Positions 11,882 to 23,327 of a stretch of DNA of 64,000 nucleotides are shown piece after piece. The notes under the pieces are model-generated. The model made no database searches. It saw nothing but the letters and a program-made list of their open reading frames with translations, and was not told where the DNA came from. Every line of letters starts with the position of its first letter. Position 1 is the first letter of the stretch. The stretch comes from Flaveria trinervia (lineage: Eukaryota; Streptophyta; Magnoliopsida; Asterales; Asteraceae), in contig CM046447.1 of assembly GCA_025506515.1 (NCBI GenBank), forward strand, positions 84,912,748 to 84,976,747, read 5' to 3'. The position numbers were made by a program, and so were the translations under genes.

Positions 11882-12411
11882 TAATTCCCCTAATAAAATC
11901 AAGTATGTGGATGTGTTTAATTACCTTTATTGAATCGAAATGAAAGATGAATAGATGATTAGGAGATCACGACTGTTATGCATATAGTTCAAGTTGTAAA
12001 CGTTGGTGATAATCAAATTAACCTTGTACGAAGCTTCTAATGGTGATGATGAGTAAAAGCCCTTAATCAATTTTCAATGAGGTTGAATAGATGATGATGC
12101 TCGACTAAATCGCATTTGACGATGAAGATGATGACCGAAGTACTTGAATATCCAGCCTGGGTTTGGAATTTGCATTACAAAAAGTCAAAATGGATTGATT
12201 AAGAGTACTCCCCTAGGTTAACTAGTTCCAATTGTGACTGTTTCAATACGTTCGAGTAATGATTTTTGGTTTATAATTTTGGTTTCAATTCATGATCATT
12301 AACAGCTTTTAAGAACCATAATGGGTAGTTTTGATTGCATATCAATTACTGGAATGCCAACACTTGTTTGATTTGGTTAATTTGATTTAAAACAAGTTGA
12401 AACCGATGTAC
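11882..12411. other. Unassigned AT-rich interval
   Basis: It lies between the Copia-A-left LTR and recognisable gypsy RNase H. I see no gene or repeat unit. It may be decayed Gypsy-G sequence, because the RNase H reading fades out gradually rather than stopping at a clear end. Confidence 0.5.
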
Positions 12412-12921
12412 AAATCATAAGAGCCTACAACATATACTTGATGAGGAAGTGTAAAATATGAGACAAAGAATATAATTATTAAATGATTATGACTGTGATA
12501 TAAAATAACACCCTGAAAAGGTAAATGTAGTAGCTGATACATTGAGTAGAAAAGAAAGAACAAAGCCATTACGAGTGTGTGCCATAAGAATGGAGTTACA
12601 TTCAGACTTATCAAATCAAATTCGAGAGGCCCAACAAAATGATAAGTTAAGAATAAAGCGACAAATAAAAGAATTAGAGATAATGATAGATGGAATCCTG
12701 AAGTTTAAAGAAATAATCTGGGTACCAAATAATGTAATGCTTAGAAAAATTATTCTACAAGAAGCACATAAGTCAAAATACTCTGTACATGCAGAAAATA
12801 ATAAAATGTAGAAGGATTTAAAAAGCCAATATTGGTGGCCAGGCATGAAGAAATCTGTTGGAGAATTTTATAAAAAAGTGTAATACTTGTTCAAGAGTAA
12901 AAGCTGAATACAAGAAACATT
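12412..12921 (+). pseudogene. Gypsy-G RNase H end and integrase N-terminus (fragment)
   Basis: Ty3/gypsy pol relic. With stops ignored it reads the RNase H motif NHKSLQHI, then NMRQR, LNDYDCDI, HPEKVNVVADTLSRKE, then the integrase zinc-finger and linker landmarks ending in YWWPGMK and a degraded CxxC pair. The RT-RNase H-integrase order defines gypsy. It is broken after a Lys-Lys-His-like triplet. The next codons resume at 41096 beyond the inserted copia element. The longest open segment is 12542-12811. Stops are frequent, so this is an old copy. Confidence 0.88.
12917..12921. repeat. Target-site duplication ACATT, left copy
   Basis: The five bases before the Copia-A-host 5' LTR match the five after its 3' LTR at 41091-41095. 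Removing the element and one copy rejoins the gypsy integrase. Confidence 0.93.
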
Positions 12922-13625
12922 TGTAGATAAATGATGTTCCTAGTTTATGTGCTTACATGTAAAATTCTTTCATATCATACATATGTATAATGTGATGATG
13001 CAATGAATTATGATATATGCTTTGATGTTTATTTATCTTTAATTCATATGTATGAACTTCTTATATAGGTTTGAGGTTGTTGTACACAATTCTAAGTCAA
13101 TAATGATTAAGTAATATGTTTAACCTAGTTGGGCGATTATTCATGTTAATGGACCATACGCATGAATATATCATACTTATGGACTAGTCGCACGAATGAA
13201 TCAGGAGACTGGATTAGTCGTATGATTGAGACATAAGATTGACTCAGTCGCACGACTGAATCTTCAATCATGCGTATGAATCAATTGTATGATTCAGTCG
13301 CACGACTGAACCATGCTAATGGTTCAGTCGTACGAATGGAAACTACTAACTGTAAATACCACCTAATTCATGGAAAAATATAACACTTTCAGAGATACTT
13401 CGAATACACATAAACCCTAGACCCAGAGCGTCCCAAACAGCCTGTCCAACTTCATAGTTCAATCTTGATCGATCCCTACTCGTTCTTAACGTTTAGTTTA
13501 TTCTTATATCAATCGGGTTATCGTTCTCACTGATTGGATCTCTAATCAAATAGGATTGCACACTATTTGATTTGGTTAAACACAAAATCCGTTAGTACTC
13601 CGTATGTACACGGTCCTCCCTAACA
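12922..13625 (+). repeat. 5' LTR of Copia-A-host (704 bp)
   Basis: Starts TGTAGATAAATG and ends CCCTAACA. The palindrome cluster is at about 13128-13336 and includes two intact CAGTCGCACGACTGA units (near 13244 and 13295). A degraded TATA-type TGTAAATACC follows at about 13351. Confidence 0.95.
13128..13336. repeat. LTR palindrome cluster (TCGNNCGA)
   Basis: Roughly nine units with variants of TCAGTCGCACGACTGA at 20-30 base spacing, directly upstream of the TATA-like box. Confidence 0.85.
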
Positions 13626-13627
13626 AG

Positions 13628-13647
13628 TGGTATCAAAGCTTTGGCTC
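13628..13647 (+). promoter_or_regulatory. Primer binding site of Copia-A-host
   Basis: TGGTATCAAAGCTTTGGCTC, two bases after the LTR end. It has one mismatch to the TGGTATCAGAGCC core of the left copy. Confidence 0.9.
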
Positions 13648-14143
13648 GTGATTTTACATTTGATTCGATTAGTTTTGGTGTCAAAAACTTACATTTTAAT
13701 CAAAAGAGTCACCACTTTGCTTCAAAAGGTGTTTTCGATCTTTGGAGGTGTTAAAGTTTTAATTTTTCGTAATATGGTAAATTAGGGTTCCTAAGAAAAT
13801 CGTATTTTGTGTCAAAGTGTCAAAGATCTTCAATTTTACAAAAAACAGCAGCCTTCAATCGCACGATTAGCTCATTCGTACGATTAAATTCATTTGTATA
13901 CTCCATTCGCACGACTGAACTCAGTTGCATTCCTCATGCACACGACTTAATAAGTGGTGTCATTTGAATCCAATCATCTTGTTCATACGCATGACTGAAT
14001 CCAATCATCTTGTTCATATGCATGACTGAATCCAATCGCACGATTGAATTCATTTGCACCCTTCATTCGCACGAGTGATTCATACTCATAGCCCATTCGC
14101 ACGAGTGAAACTGTCCTATTCTAAATGCACAAAGTTTAAAGTA
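13648..14143 (+). other. 5' leader with second palindrome cluster
   Basis: The TCGNNCGA motif returns at about 13865-14106, ending roughly 40 bases before the gag ATG. The first 200 bases show no feature. Confidence 0.8.
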
Positions 14144-16879
14144 ATGGAAGAACAATTTGCTGCGTTGACTGCCAGAAAGGACTCATGCATCCAGAACCTA
14201 CTACTTCTGGAGAATGAGATTGGAAAACGTATTAAATCGCCAAAGCTGTTAACATTAGATGAATACCAACAGTGGAAACAGTGGTTTTAGATCTATTTAA
14301 ATCGAGTTGATCCAATCTTTGGACATCCATTGAGACTGGTTACACGGTACCAGTCAGTGCTAATTGAGTCAAGTTGACCTTGGGAGGAATGAGTGAAGCT
14401 CAGAAAATTCTTTTCAATGTTGAAAAGAAAGTATATGCCTTATTGACTCAGTCAATACCTAAGGACATTTTTTATAAGTTCTTTGAGAACAAGCAGGCTA
14501 AAAAGTTATGGGAGACATAGGAGAAAAGATATGATGGAAACGCAAATCTCAAAGCACTGAAGGCTAAAGCTCTCAAGAAGGAGTTTGATAATTTCTCTTC
14601 GATAGGGAATGAGAGCTTGGATGATATTATTAACAGATTCTATCATCTGATGAGTGAGTTGCGTACTCATGGTGTAACTACATCAATGGAAGATAAAGTT
14701 TCAAGCTTTGCTCATGGTTTTCCTGAGAAATGGGATTCATTTGTGTCTAATCTGAGACAAAATGACATTCTTGCGATGTTAGACATAAATGACTTCATCT
14801 TGAAGTTAAGGGAAGAAGAACTGAGAATGAAATACAAGTCGAAGAAAGGAACATATGTTCAGAATCCTTCACTTTACAACTTAGTTCCGACTCTAGCTGT
14901 TTCAGGAGCACCGTTACAAACAACATTCGTGTCTAGCTCCTCGCCTCCTTGCCAAACCATTGCATCAGGAACCGAAACGTCTGGGATATCTCGAATCCAA
15001 TACATAGTTCCTAAGGCCAATACATAGCTCATCGCCTCCTTGCCAAACCATTGAAGACCGACAATCTCGGTAATATCATAATGGAAGTTGCTAAGGAGCA
15101 TATGGATCTTCTAGCGGCGGTTGTACAATCTTATGATGGTTTAGTTGCAGGTAAGATTGGAAATTGTCATCTTGCAAATGAAGATTACGAGCAAGTTGAT
15201 GAGAATGAGCTAGAAAGAATGGACATCATGTGGGCATTGGCAAGTGCAGTCAGAAGAGCAAAGACGTTTGTCAAGAAGACAGGGCAAAATCTAGTCGCCA
15301 CTAAAGATACGACTTTTGGTTTTGACAAAACAAAAGTCACATGTTTTAACTGTGGTGAAAAGGGGCAATTTAAATGTGAATGTGTAAAGCCCAAGAAAAT
15401 AGGAAATGGGAACCAATTTCCTACATTCAACCGTAAAGAAAAAGACACGATTAGAACTGCTTCTTCAAGTAAAGAGACAAAGGCTCTAACTGCTCAAGGT
15501 GATGAAGGGCAAGACTGGTCCTTCCGATTTGTTTCTCCTGGAGAATCAAATATAGCCTTTGTCGATGCACTGGATGATGGATCTGCTAGTGAAGGTGAGA
15601 TCATAGCTGAGCATACGATGTCAGATACCGAAGAAGCTGTGAATGTTGTAAATCACCTGGTTGAGGAAGAGCTTAGAGTCACGAGTTCAGAATCTCCGGT
15701 CATCGAAGGGTCTGACTCTGCTTTGATGGCTGATTCATCTAATTCATCACATGTAGGTTTTAGAAATCAGTTATTTAAAAAACATTCTTGTATTGAATAT
15801 GACAAATTTAGAGAAAACATTGATGTGAAATTTCCTAGATTATTAGAACATAATGATAAGTTAGTAAATGATTTACAACTCTGCACTAAATCAAATCGTA
15901 TTTTAAAACAAAATGAGTGCAGTTCAAAGAAAAGATAGAACTTTTGGGGGAACAACTAAGGGAAACCGAGGTTGTTGCCTTAAATCAATCAAACGATATA
16001 AAGTTTTATTTAAATTCTTTAGAAGAAACTAAAAAAGAAAAAAGCAGTTTTAGAAGTTGAAGTTGAATCTTTAAAAAAAACTGCATAGTCTGGCCAGTTC
16101 TTCTCACATACTTCAAAACTTAGTGAAATAACTAAATAACTTATGTGGTGTCGACTCCTCTGGTTAGTGATCCTAATTCCACGGGTACTGGTGAAACCTG
16201 TCACTAAACAAAAGGATTATACTTTGAAATCAAAAGGAAAAGTGTCTGTTAAGAATTTGGATGATAAAAATGAAAATGTTAATGTAAGGTCAGGTTCACA
16301 CACGTCTACTTCTGAACCCAAAATCGCCAATCCACTTAACCAAAAACGTGTCACTCGTCTAAATCCAAATAAAATAAAAGTTAAAGAGGTTCAAAATGTT
16401 AAAACAATTAATTTTGTTAAAGAAACTGAAACATCTAAAAAAGAAGTGACAAAACCCAACCAGACATATCTCACACCCTTCCCTAACTCAACACCACATA
16501 CAAATCAGAAGGGAGATCATGTTATAGTGGTGGAAAACGAGGACATATCTCTCCTAATTATCCTTATTATCAGACGCTCAAAAAGAAAATTGAACTTTAT
16601 GATGCAAAACCAAGTTTTTCTAAAGTAAGATCTAGCACTCCACCTAAGAGTATTAGTGAACTTAAAGTTCAAACCATAAATCAGTCGTCTATTTACCACA
16701 AACAGACCTTACATAAAACTGGTTTATGGAAAGAAAAAACAAGTAACGTGTCTGATAATGAGGACAAGAAAAAGAAAGATGTGCCCTCATCCTCTAAAGG
16801 ATAGTGGGTTGAGTTCATGATGTGTGATTCCACTGGGTCACCCAAGCCAGTTAAGGCTTGGGTCCCAAATCTGAACTAA
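14144..16879 (+). pseudogene. Copia-A-host gag (degenerate)
   Basis: Starts at MEEQFAALTARKD, matching the other A copies. Blocks: UBN2-like gag domain (LTLDEYQQWK, a KRYDGN segment); first CCHC site CFNCGEKGQFKCEC (Cys kept, His changed to Gln); acidic and Ser-rich linker; coil region; second site degraded (second Cys to Gly, last Cys to Tyr); end KAWVPNLN with tandem stops. In-frame stops include TAG at about 14288 (after KQWF) and TAG at about 14518 where related copies have a coding residue. A short local duplication of the words CATTGC and GCCTCCTTGCCAAACC is seen near 14950-15055. Confidence 0.88.
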
Positions 16880-16900
16880 TAAATTTCTTTAAATGTGTAG

Positions 16901-19134
16901 GGTTTCCGCTACAACGCTATCACTAGTACATGGATTATTGATAGTGGGGCGTCCAGGCACATAACAGGGTATTCGTCTCTTCTTTTCAATGTCAAACAAA
17001 TTAAAGGGGGACATATATCATTTGTTAGAAACAAAGGAGGTTACATCACAGCTCAAGGCGAAGTGGGAAATGAGAACGTAAAGTTTGACAAGGTCAACTA
17101 CGTTCAACAACTCCAGAACAACTTACTTTCAGTCTCCCAGATCTGTGATAAAGGATTCAAAGTTCTGATTGACAAAAAGAAGTGCTACATGTTGAAGAAG
17201 GATTATGTGATTAAGGAGGATAAGGTTCTAATGTCAGCTTCAAGATATAATAACTTGTATGTCTTGGATCTATCAAAAGCCTCCACAACTGATCACAATG
17301 TTCAATGCTTTTTGTCAAAGGCAACTGAGAGGGATTCAATCTCATGGCATAGGAGAATGGGACACATTAATCCTAGGAAGATGAATTATTTAGTGCAGAA
17401 TGATTTAGTAAATGGAGTAACTATCAAGAACTTCCAGCTTTTGGATTTTTGCGTAGCATGTAAGAAAGGGAAATAGACCAAGAAGTCTCACAAGGCAAGG
17501 AAAGTTAACTCTATTGAGATTCCTCTTGAGCTTCTACACATGGATTTGTTTGGCCCTGTCAGCACAAAGAGCATTGCTGGAGATCTATATTGCTTTGTTG
17601 TACCGGATGATTACTCAAGATTCTCTTGAGTGATGTTTCTGAAAGACAGATCAGAAAATTTTGAATCATTCAAACATCTAGTAACTACTTTGGAATCACT
17701 CTACAAGCTGAAAGTAAGGCAAATTCAATCAGCCAACGACATAGAGTTCAAGAGTCAGTGGATGGAGGCATAATATAGAGAGAGGAATAGTACATCAATT
17801 TACTTCATCCTACACTCCATAGATGAATAGGGTTACTGAAAGGAAAATAGGAGCTTGATAGAGACAACCAGGGCAATGCTAGCCGACTCTAAACTTATTA
17901 TTCAATTCTGGAATGAGGCAGTGGCTAACGCTTGTTACACATTCAATCTAGTCTTAGTGGTCAAACGACATGGGAAAACATGTTATGAACTGCTCCAGCG
18001 ACGTAAACCCAACCTGGAATATCTTGAAACGTTTGGCGCCCCATGCTTGTTGTTGAACAAAACTCATACTGGGAAGTTCAGTGAGAAGGTCGAAGAAGGC
18101 ATCTTTTCAGATACAATATACCAGAGAAGAGAGTTTATAACATCTCAACGAGTCAGGTAGAAGTGTGGTGCAATATTGATGTTCAAAGATACACCACCCC
18201 CTGCTAGAAAAGGACTCTCTTTCTTCTTTCACTATGATGGATTTTTTAAATCCTTCAATCTACCGCCTTCTCACACTGATGATGAGCTGTCTGCTACGAT
18301 GATGTACGAGGTTCTAAACACTCCACTAGCATACTCGACATCAAAGGCTCCATTAGATGATACTTCTTGCCCTTCATGGGGTGAGTTTGAAGTAATTGAT
18401 TCTTCATCTAATGATGAAGCAGTTAAGACTGAACATGTGGACTAGGAGAATAGGTTCCCACTAATGAAGTACACAAGCATCAAATCTTGATGCCTCTGAC
18501 ACTTTTGAACCTCATTCTCCGACAGCTACAGATACTGAATCTGGGTTTCACAATCTGGATACTGAGGTAGTTGTTCCCACCACTCCCGGATCTCGAATTA
18601 ATGTGTATCATTCCTTTGACAACGGCATTGGGGATGTTCGATCGGGAGTACAGACACGAAATATGCTATACCCAGCTGATTATGTCTCAGTCATGGAAAA
18701 AGGATATCTTCATGATGGTGCATATCGATGTTCTGTATGTCAATTTGAGCCAAACTATGTGAGTGAAGCCTTAAATTATGAGGCATGGGTTAGTGCAATG
18801 CAAGAAGAACTCCTACAGTTCAAGAAGTTAGGAGTATAGACCCTTATGGATAGACTAGAAGGTGCTAAGGTTATAGACACTAAATGGGTGTTAAGGTGTA
18901 AGAAAAATGACCAAGGGGTCATAATTAAAAACAATTCTCGGCTTGTGGTTCAAGGGTTTTGACAAGTCGAATGCATAGATTACAATGAAGTGTTTGCACC
19001 GGTGGCACGGATGGAAGCTATTCGTATCTTTCTAGCCTATGCATCCTACATGAAGATTAAAGTTTAACAATTGGATGTGAAAAGTGCATTCCTTCATGGT
19101 GAAATCCGTGAGATAGTCTACGTCAATCAACCCT
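16901..19134 (+). pseudogene. Copia-A-host pol, 5' part (protease, integrase, start of RT)
   Basis: Begins just after a TGTGTAG that matches the GTGCAG acceptor-like site of the other copies. It contains the protease WIIDSGASRH, GAG-pre-integrase SWHRRMGHINP, an integrase core and linker, and RT through the KSAFLHGEIRE segment. The second integrase catalytic Asp is lost (RSDNG in the left copy reads QSAND here). A CAG to TAG change follows KKGK. The frame stops at VNQP, where Copia-A-nested is inserted, and resumes at 33280. Confidence 0.9.
19130..19134. repeat. Target-site duplication ACCCT (partner ACCCG), left copy
   Basis: The partner is at 33280-33284. Four of five bases match. The reading VNQP continues as EGFEDP on the other side, which confirms the site. 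Confidence 0.85.
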
Positions 19135-19906
19135 AATTTAGAGGACCATGTACCGGATGGAGTACTAACTGATTCACATGTATACTGAATCAAATAGTGC
19201 GGAATCCTATTTGATTGGAAATCCAATCAGTGAGAACGTTAACCCGATCGTTATAAGATTAATCTAAATGTTAAGAACGAATAGGATCAAGAATGATGTA
19301 TGAACTTGGACCGGCTTTCTTGGACGTTCAGGACGGCTAGGGTACGTGTATGAGTCGAATTCTTCAAAGTGTTCGATTTTTCCATGAATTAAGTGGTATT
19401 TATAGGTATGGTTACTTATTCGTGCGACTAAAGCATTAACATGGTTCAGTCGTGCCACTGAGTCATGCGAATGATCCATTCGCATGACTGAGTGTTCAGT
19501 CGTGCGACTGAGTCAATCTCATGTCACTATTGTGCGATTAATCCAGTCTCCTGGTTCAGTCGTGCGACTGGTTCATTAGCATGAAGTTGTTCATGTGTAT
19601 GGTCCATTAGCATGGGCCATTCACATGAGAAGTTCATATGACTATTTGACTTAGATCTATTCAAACAACCCCCAACCTATGTGTATGAATATGTTTCACA
19701 ATCATTATTTGACTTAGATCTATTCAAACAACCACCAACCTATATGGTTAGTTCAATTAGCGTTAACACACAATAATCAATGAAATATTAAACGTTATAA
19801 GTATAAACCACACAATGTATTTCCTTCAAACCATCTAGTTACATATATGTACGACATGAAAGACTTTTTACATTAAGCTCATAAACTAGGTACATATGTA
19901 TCTACA
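19135..19906 (-). repeat. 3' LTR of Copia-A-nested (772 bp)
   Basis: In element orientation it starts TGTAGATACATATG. Its far end is altered (AATTTAGAGG on plus where TGTTAGAGG is expected). It is longer than its 708-bp partner, largely through a tandem duplication of about 65 bases at about 19630-19740 (TTGACTTAGATCTATTCAAA appears twice). The palindrome cluster is at about 19415-19630 and TATAAATA at 19397-19404. Confidence 0.93.
19397..19404 (-). promoter_or_regulatory. LTR TATA box
   Basis: TATAAATA on the minus strand, directly downstream of the palindrome cluster. The same box lies at 32837-32844 in the other LTR. Confidence 0.65.
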
Positions 19907-19920
19907 AACTCCCCCTTGGA
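19907..19920 (-). promoter_or_regulatory. Polypurine tract of Copia-A-nested
   Basis: CCAAGGGGGAGTT on the minus strand, immediately before the 3' LTR: the plus-strand primer for cDNA synthesis. It lies inside the last codons of the aORF. Confidence 0.9.
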
Positions 19921-21132
19921 CCTAGTTTAATCAATTCTCTAACCTTCTTCATCAGCTCTTCATATTTCTTGTACTTCTCCTCCCTTGTAACTCCTACATG
20001 TATTTCGAATGCAAAGCAGAGTCTTATCACATTTTGGAACTGGAGGGCTTGTACAATGTCTTGTGTGTCATAGAACAGTGGCCATGTGTATAAAGTGTAG
20101 ACATCGTCATAAGACAAGTTAGTTAGCCACATCGGGTCAAATACCCTCATAGTTTCCATATTTCCATTTCTGTTCAGAACTATGACCGCCTCACTCGTTC
20201 TCTAGTCATAGTACCACCACTTAAAGTGTGGAGTGAAGTCCTAAGGCATTTCCCTTTTAGGGATTCTCGACATTGTGCACGGAGGACTCCACTTTAGCAC
20301 CATCTTTGGCTTCCCAGTAATGGTATCAACTTCAGATCTTCTGATATACCTTGTTGGTTGTTGAGGTTTGAAGTTGACCCACCTGGTGTGGTACTCTCTC
20401 TTCAAATCAGCTTCAAAGCATCCTGACATCTTTCAAGGGTTAGCATATAACAGCTTAAACTTAGCAGCTGGTTAAGCTCAAAACCGAGTAGAGTCTTCAG
20501 ATCGTGTGGGAATGTGAAGTACTCAATTCCCTTTCTCTCTTGATAGCATAAACATTTAGATCATCAAAATATGCCCACGCTATGACTTTTCCTGACACCT
20601 TCAGATGCTTCTTTACTTTGTAAAGCTTGGTGTAGGTACTAGGCTTTGGAGCACTACGTTGAGCTCTAATCTTTAGAAAACATGCCACCCATTCAGCCTT
20701 TTTGATGTTGACATCAGCATCTGAGGCTTGGGTTTGATCTTTCTTCTTCTCCAACTCCTGCTCCATCTTATCCAGTGTTTCAAATGTATCACTAACAAGG
20801 GTGTCACCTAGATTGGGGACTACATTCCCCTCGTTGTTAGCATACTCTGGATAATGTTGTGCGATGACGTCTTCAATCTCAATTTCATCCATATCGTTAA
20901 GCTCATCGTCACTATCCATGTCCATAGTAGGAGCATCCTTCACAAGCTCATCGGGATTCAGTCAGAACATCTCAGCAGTTGATCATAAGTAAGGTCGTGA
21001 ATTATTTCTCCTTCTTTAAGAGGGTAACTTATAGACCTTCTGACGATCCCTTGCAGATCAAGTATCATTATGAGTTGTGACTTATCTACTGAAGGGGAGC
21101 AACATCATACTCATCTTGTTGAGATGTGTGAT

Positions 21133-21282
21133 CTGCTTAATTTAAACATATAAACACATCATGCATCAGTAAATAACAAGACATTAAACATTAAATATAT
21201 ATACATTAACATTAAAACACATAAGTTTAATACAATATTCAAATTAGACTTGATTTAAATTACACAAAACTCTATGCATTAC
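21133..21282 (-). other. Intron in the aORF (150 nt)
   Basis: AT-rich interval with donor AAAA|GTAATG and acceptor TTAAGCAG|AT. Joining the exons gives AAA A|AT CAC, which continues the frame into QQDEYDV. The host copy has the same phase-1 join at the same place. Without splicing the frame stops two to three codons past the donor. Confidence 0.75.
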
Positions 21283-21437
21283 TTTTGTCTTGGATCATGT
21301 GTTCTTCTGCTGTTAGGGCTGATGTTGAGGCACCTGGATCTTCAGACTTTTTGGTCCCCCTCTCATTAGCTTCCTTTGCACCTAAAGCAAATGACTCTCC
21401 TCCTCCTTCAGTGTCTCTTCCATCCTCATCATCACCT

Positions 21438-21468
<31 letters not shown>

Positions 21469-23327
21469 CAGTATCATCATCATCACTATCATCACCATCA
21501 TCACCATCTCCCTCTCTGATCTTTAGAGGCAAATCCTTTATGCCCTTAAGTTTGAGTAGGATGGTCCTCTTAGCATCCTCCAACTCCTCAATCTTCTTGG
21601 AAGATAACACATTTTGCTCCTTGAGTAAGGAAATCTCTTGACTCTGAGCAGCCATTTGCTGAGCTTGCTCCTCAATCTGCTATGCCTACTGAGATATCTG
21701 CTATGATTATGCAGCAGTAAGCTCCACTAACTGTCAGAGCTGAGTAGTCTTCACGTCATCGGCTGTTAACAGCTTCAGCACCATACGGTTTAGTGCTGAA
21801 AGCTATTCCTCTACCCCATTAGGAGGTAGAGATGATCTTGATGGAAAGGATGGGTGATATGATGGTCCTGCCTGATGGCTAGAGGTGGTGGTGGTGGCAA
21901 TGGTGTATATGGGAGGTGGTGTGTGTGTGGGTGGTTATGTGTAAGCTGAAGTGGTGGTGGATGTGATGTGGGGATGTGGTGGAGTGGCTGAGGTAGTGGT
22001 GGTGTGTATGGTGGCAGTAGTGTTGACATGTGGAATGGTGGCTGTGGGGATGGGGGGAGAGGTAGAGGTAGTGGTGGTGTGGTAGAGGTGGTGATTGTGG
22101 TAGTTGTGGTGATGAAGGTTATCCTTCTCTTCTTCATCTTCATACTATGGGGCTGAGCCATCCTTTTCCTCCTCCTGCCCCTAGAGGTGGATGCTCCCCC
22201 TGGGATGTTGTTGGGCTGCAATCTCCCCCGACTCGCTAGGGCGTCCTCTAACCTCCCGAATGCCTCGGTCGGTGGCAACCACCCTACTGCCCATTGTCCT
22301 AGTGAGGGGCTCCTCATCACTCTCTTCCTCCTCATCGGGAGAACAGAAATCCTGATAGAAACTAGCGGTGGTGGCATCTGAATGGGTGGGTGGTGGAGGT
22401 GTAGTATGTGCAGTGCTGGCCCTAGAAACAGCGGGGCCAGAATCTCCACCAGTGTCACCGTCATCATCATCGGAGTCATGAGATGGAAGAGCAATCTGCT
22501 CAACATCTAAATCACTCTCCTCGTGGGGCCACTTACACCTTGCAGGCGCCACGTACTCCTCTTGGGCCAGATGCCCGATCAGTATTTATATAGGGGTTTG
22601 ACTTGTTTTCCCCTGTAGACCTTCATGCAGCCTAGTGTCGTGTCATCCATCACCTCAAGTGATACTGCATCATGGCTCTCCTTAAGCAGAGAGGGCAGCT
22701 TCTCATCGATAATTATCTGAATAAACCTCGGGTACATGCAAAATTCCCCTTTGCCTTTTGCCTCAAGATTCTCAATCAGGTAGGAGAATATCATGCTGGA
22801 GAAGCTGAATGGGTGGTTTAGCACCAGTGCCAGTAGGCATTCTGAATCTGGTCTGATAGATCATCAAAGCCACCCCTCCTCGAAGCTAACCACTTAAGTA
22901 TCACGTGTGCTAAGTACTTGTAGTGGGGACACAGGTTGCTTTTGTTTAGCACACATGCATTTATGTCCCCAGAGTACTTAATCCTGAGGAAGCATCCTCT
23001 CACTATCAGAGGGTGTACTCTGGTTGGGTGATCAGCATCCTCACCAAAATCCAGTACCCGTCTAATATCTGCAGCAGTCACCTCTATGTCTTGCCCAAAT
23101 ATAGTACTCCTGATGTACTAGGGCTCATGAGATCAATCAACTGATGCACCCTTCCAAAAGGCATGCTGGATAAACCTGTAGGGAGTGAAGGGTGTAGATA
23201 TGGCTCGGTGTATACGTGATCTCTTCAGGAACGCAATGATGGTAGCAAACTCGGCTGCATTTCGAGTGGTGGCGTCCAAATGAGCACAAATATTGTGCTT
23301 TGTGTTGATGGTCCACCGTTTAGCCAT

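Larger units (their letters stand above)
19902..23327 (-). pseudogene. aORF of Copia-A-nested (two exons)
   Basis: Unknown function. Exon 1 (23327-21283) starts at MAKRWTIN and holds the N-terminal domain (TAADIRRVLDFGED, SNLCPHYKYLAHVIL, MYPRFIQIIID), the Thr/Pro-rich segment, a coil (QEISLLKEQNVL, then KKIEELED) and an Asp/Glu run. A 150-nt intron follows. Exon 2 (21132-19902) holds EYDVAPL, a long acidic stretch, RTRWVNFKPQQP-like and WSPPCTMSRIP segments, and a C-terminal block with VTREEKYKKYEELMKK. It ends PRGSL, and the TAG stop is made by the first bases of the LTR. Frameshifts and stops occur in both exons. Confidence 0.85.

Noticed and set aside
13628..13647. Possible tRNA gene fragment
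   Set aside because: Only the tRNA-complementary primer site next to an LTR. There is no cloverleaf sequence around it.
22181..22552. Separate small acidic protein gene
   Set aside because: It is the middle part of the family A aORF between two frameshifts, as shown by the other copies.
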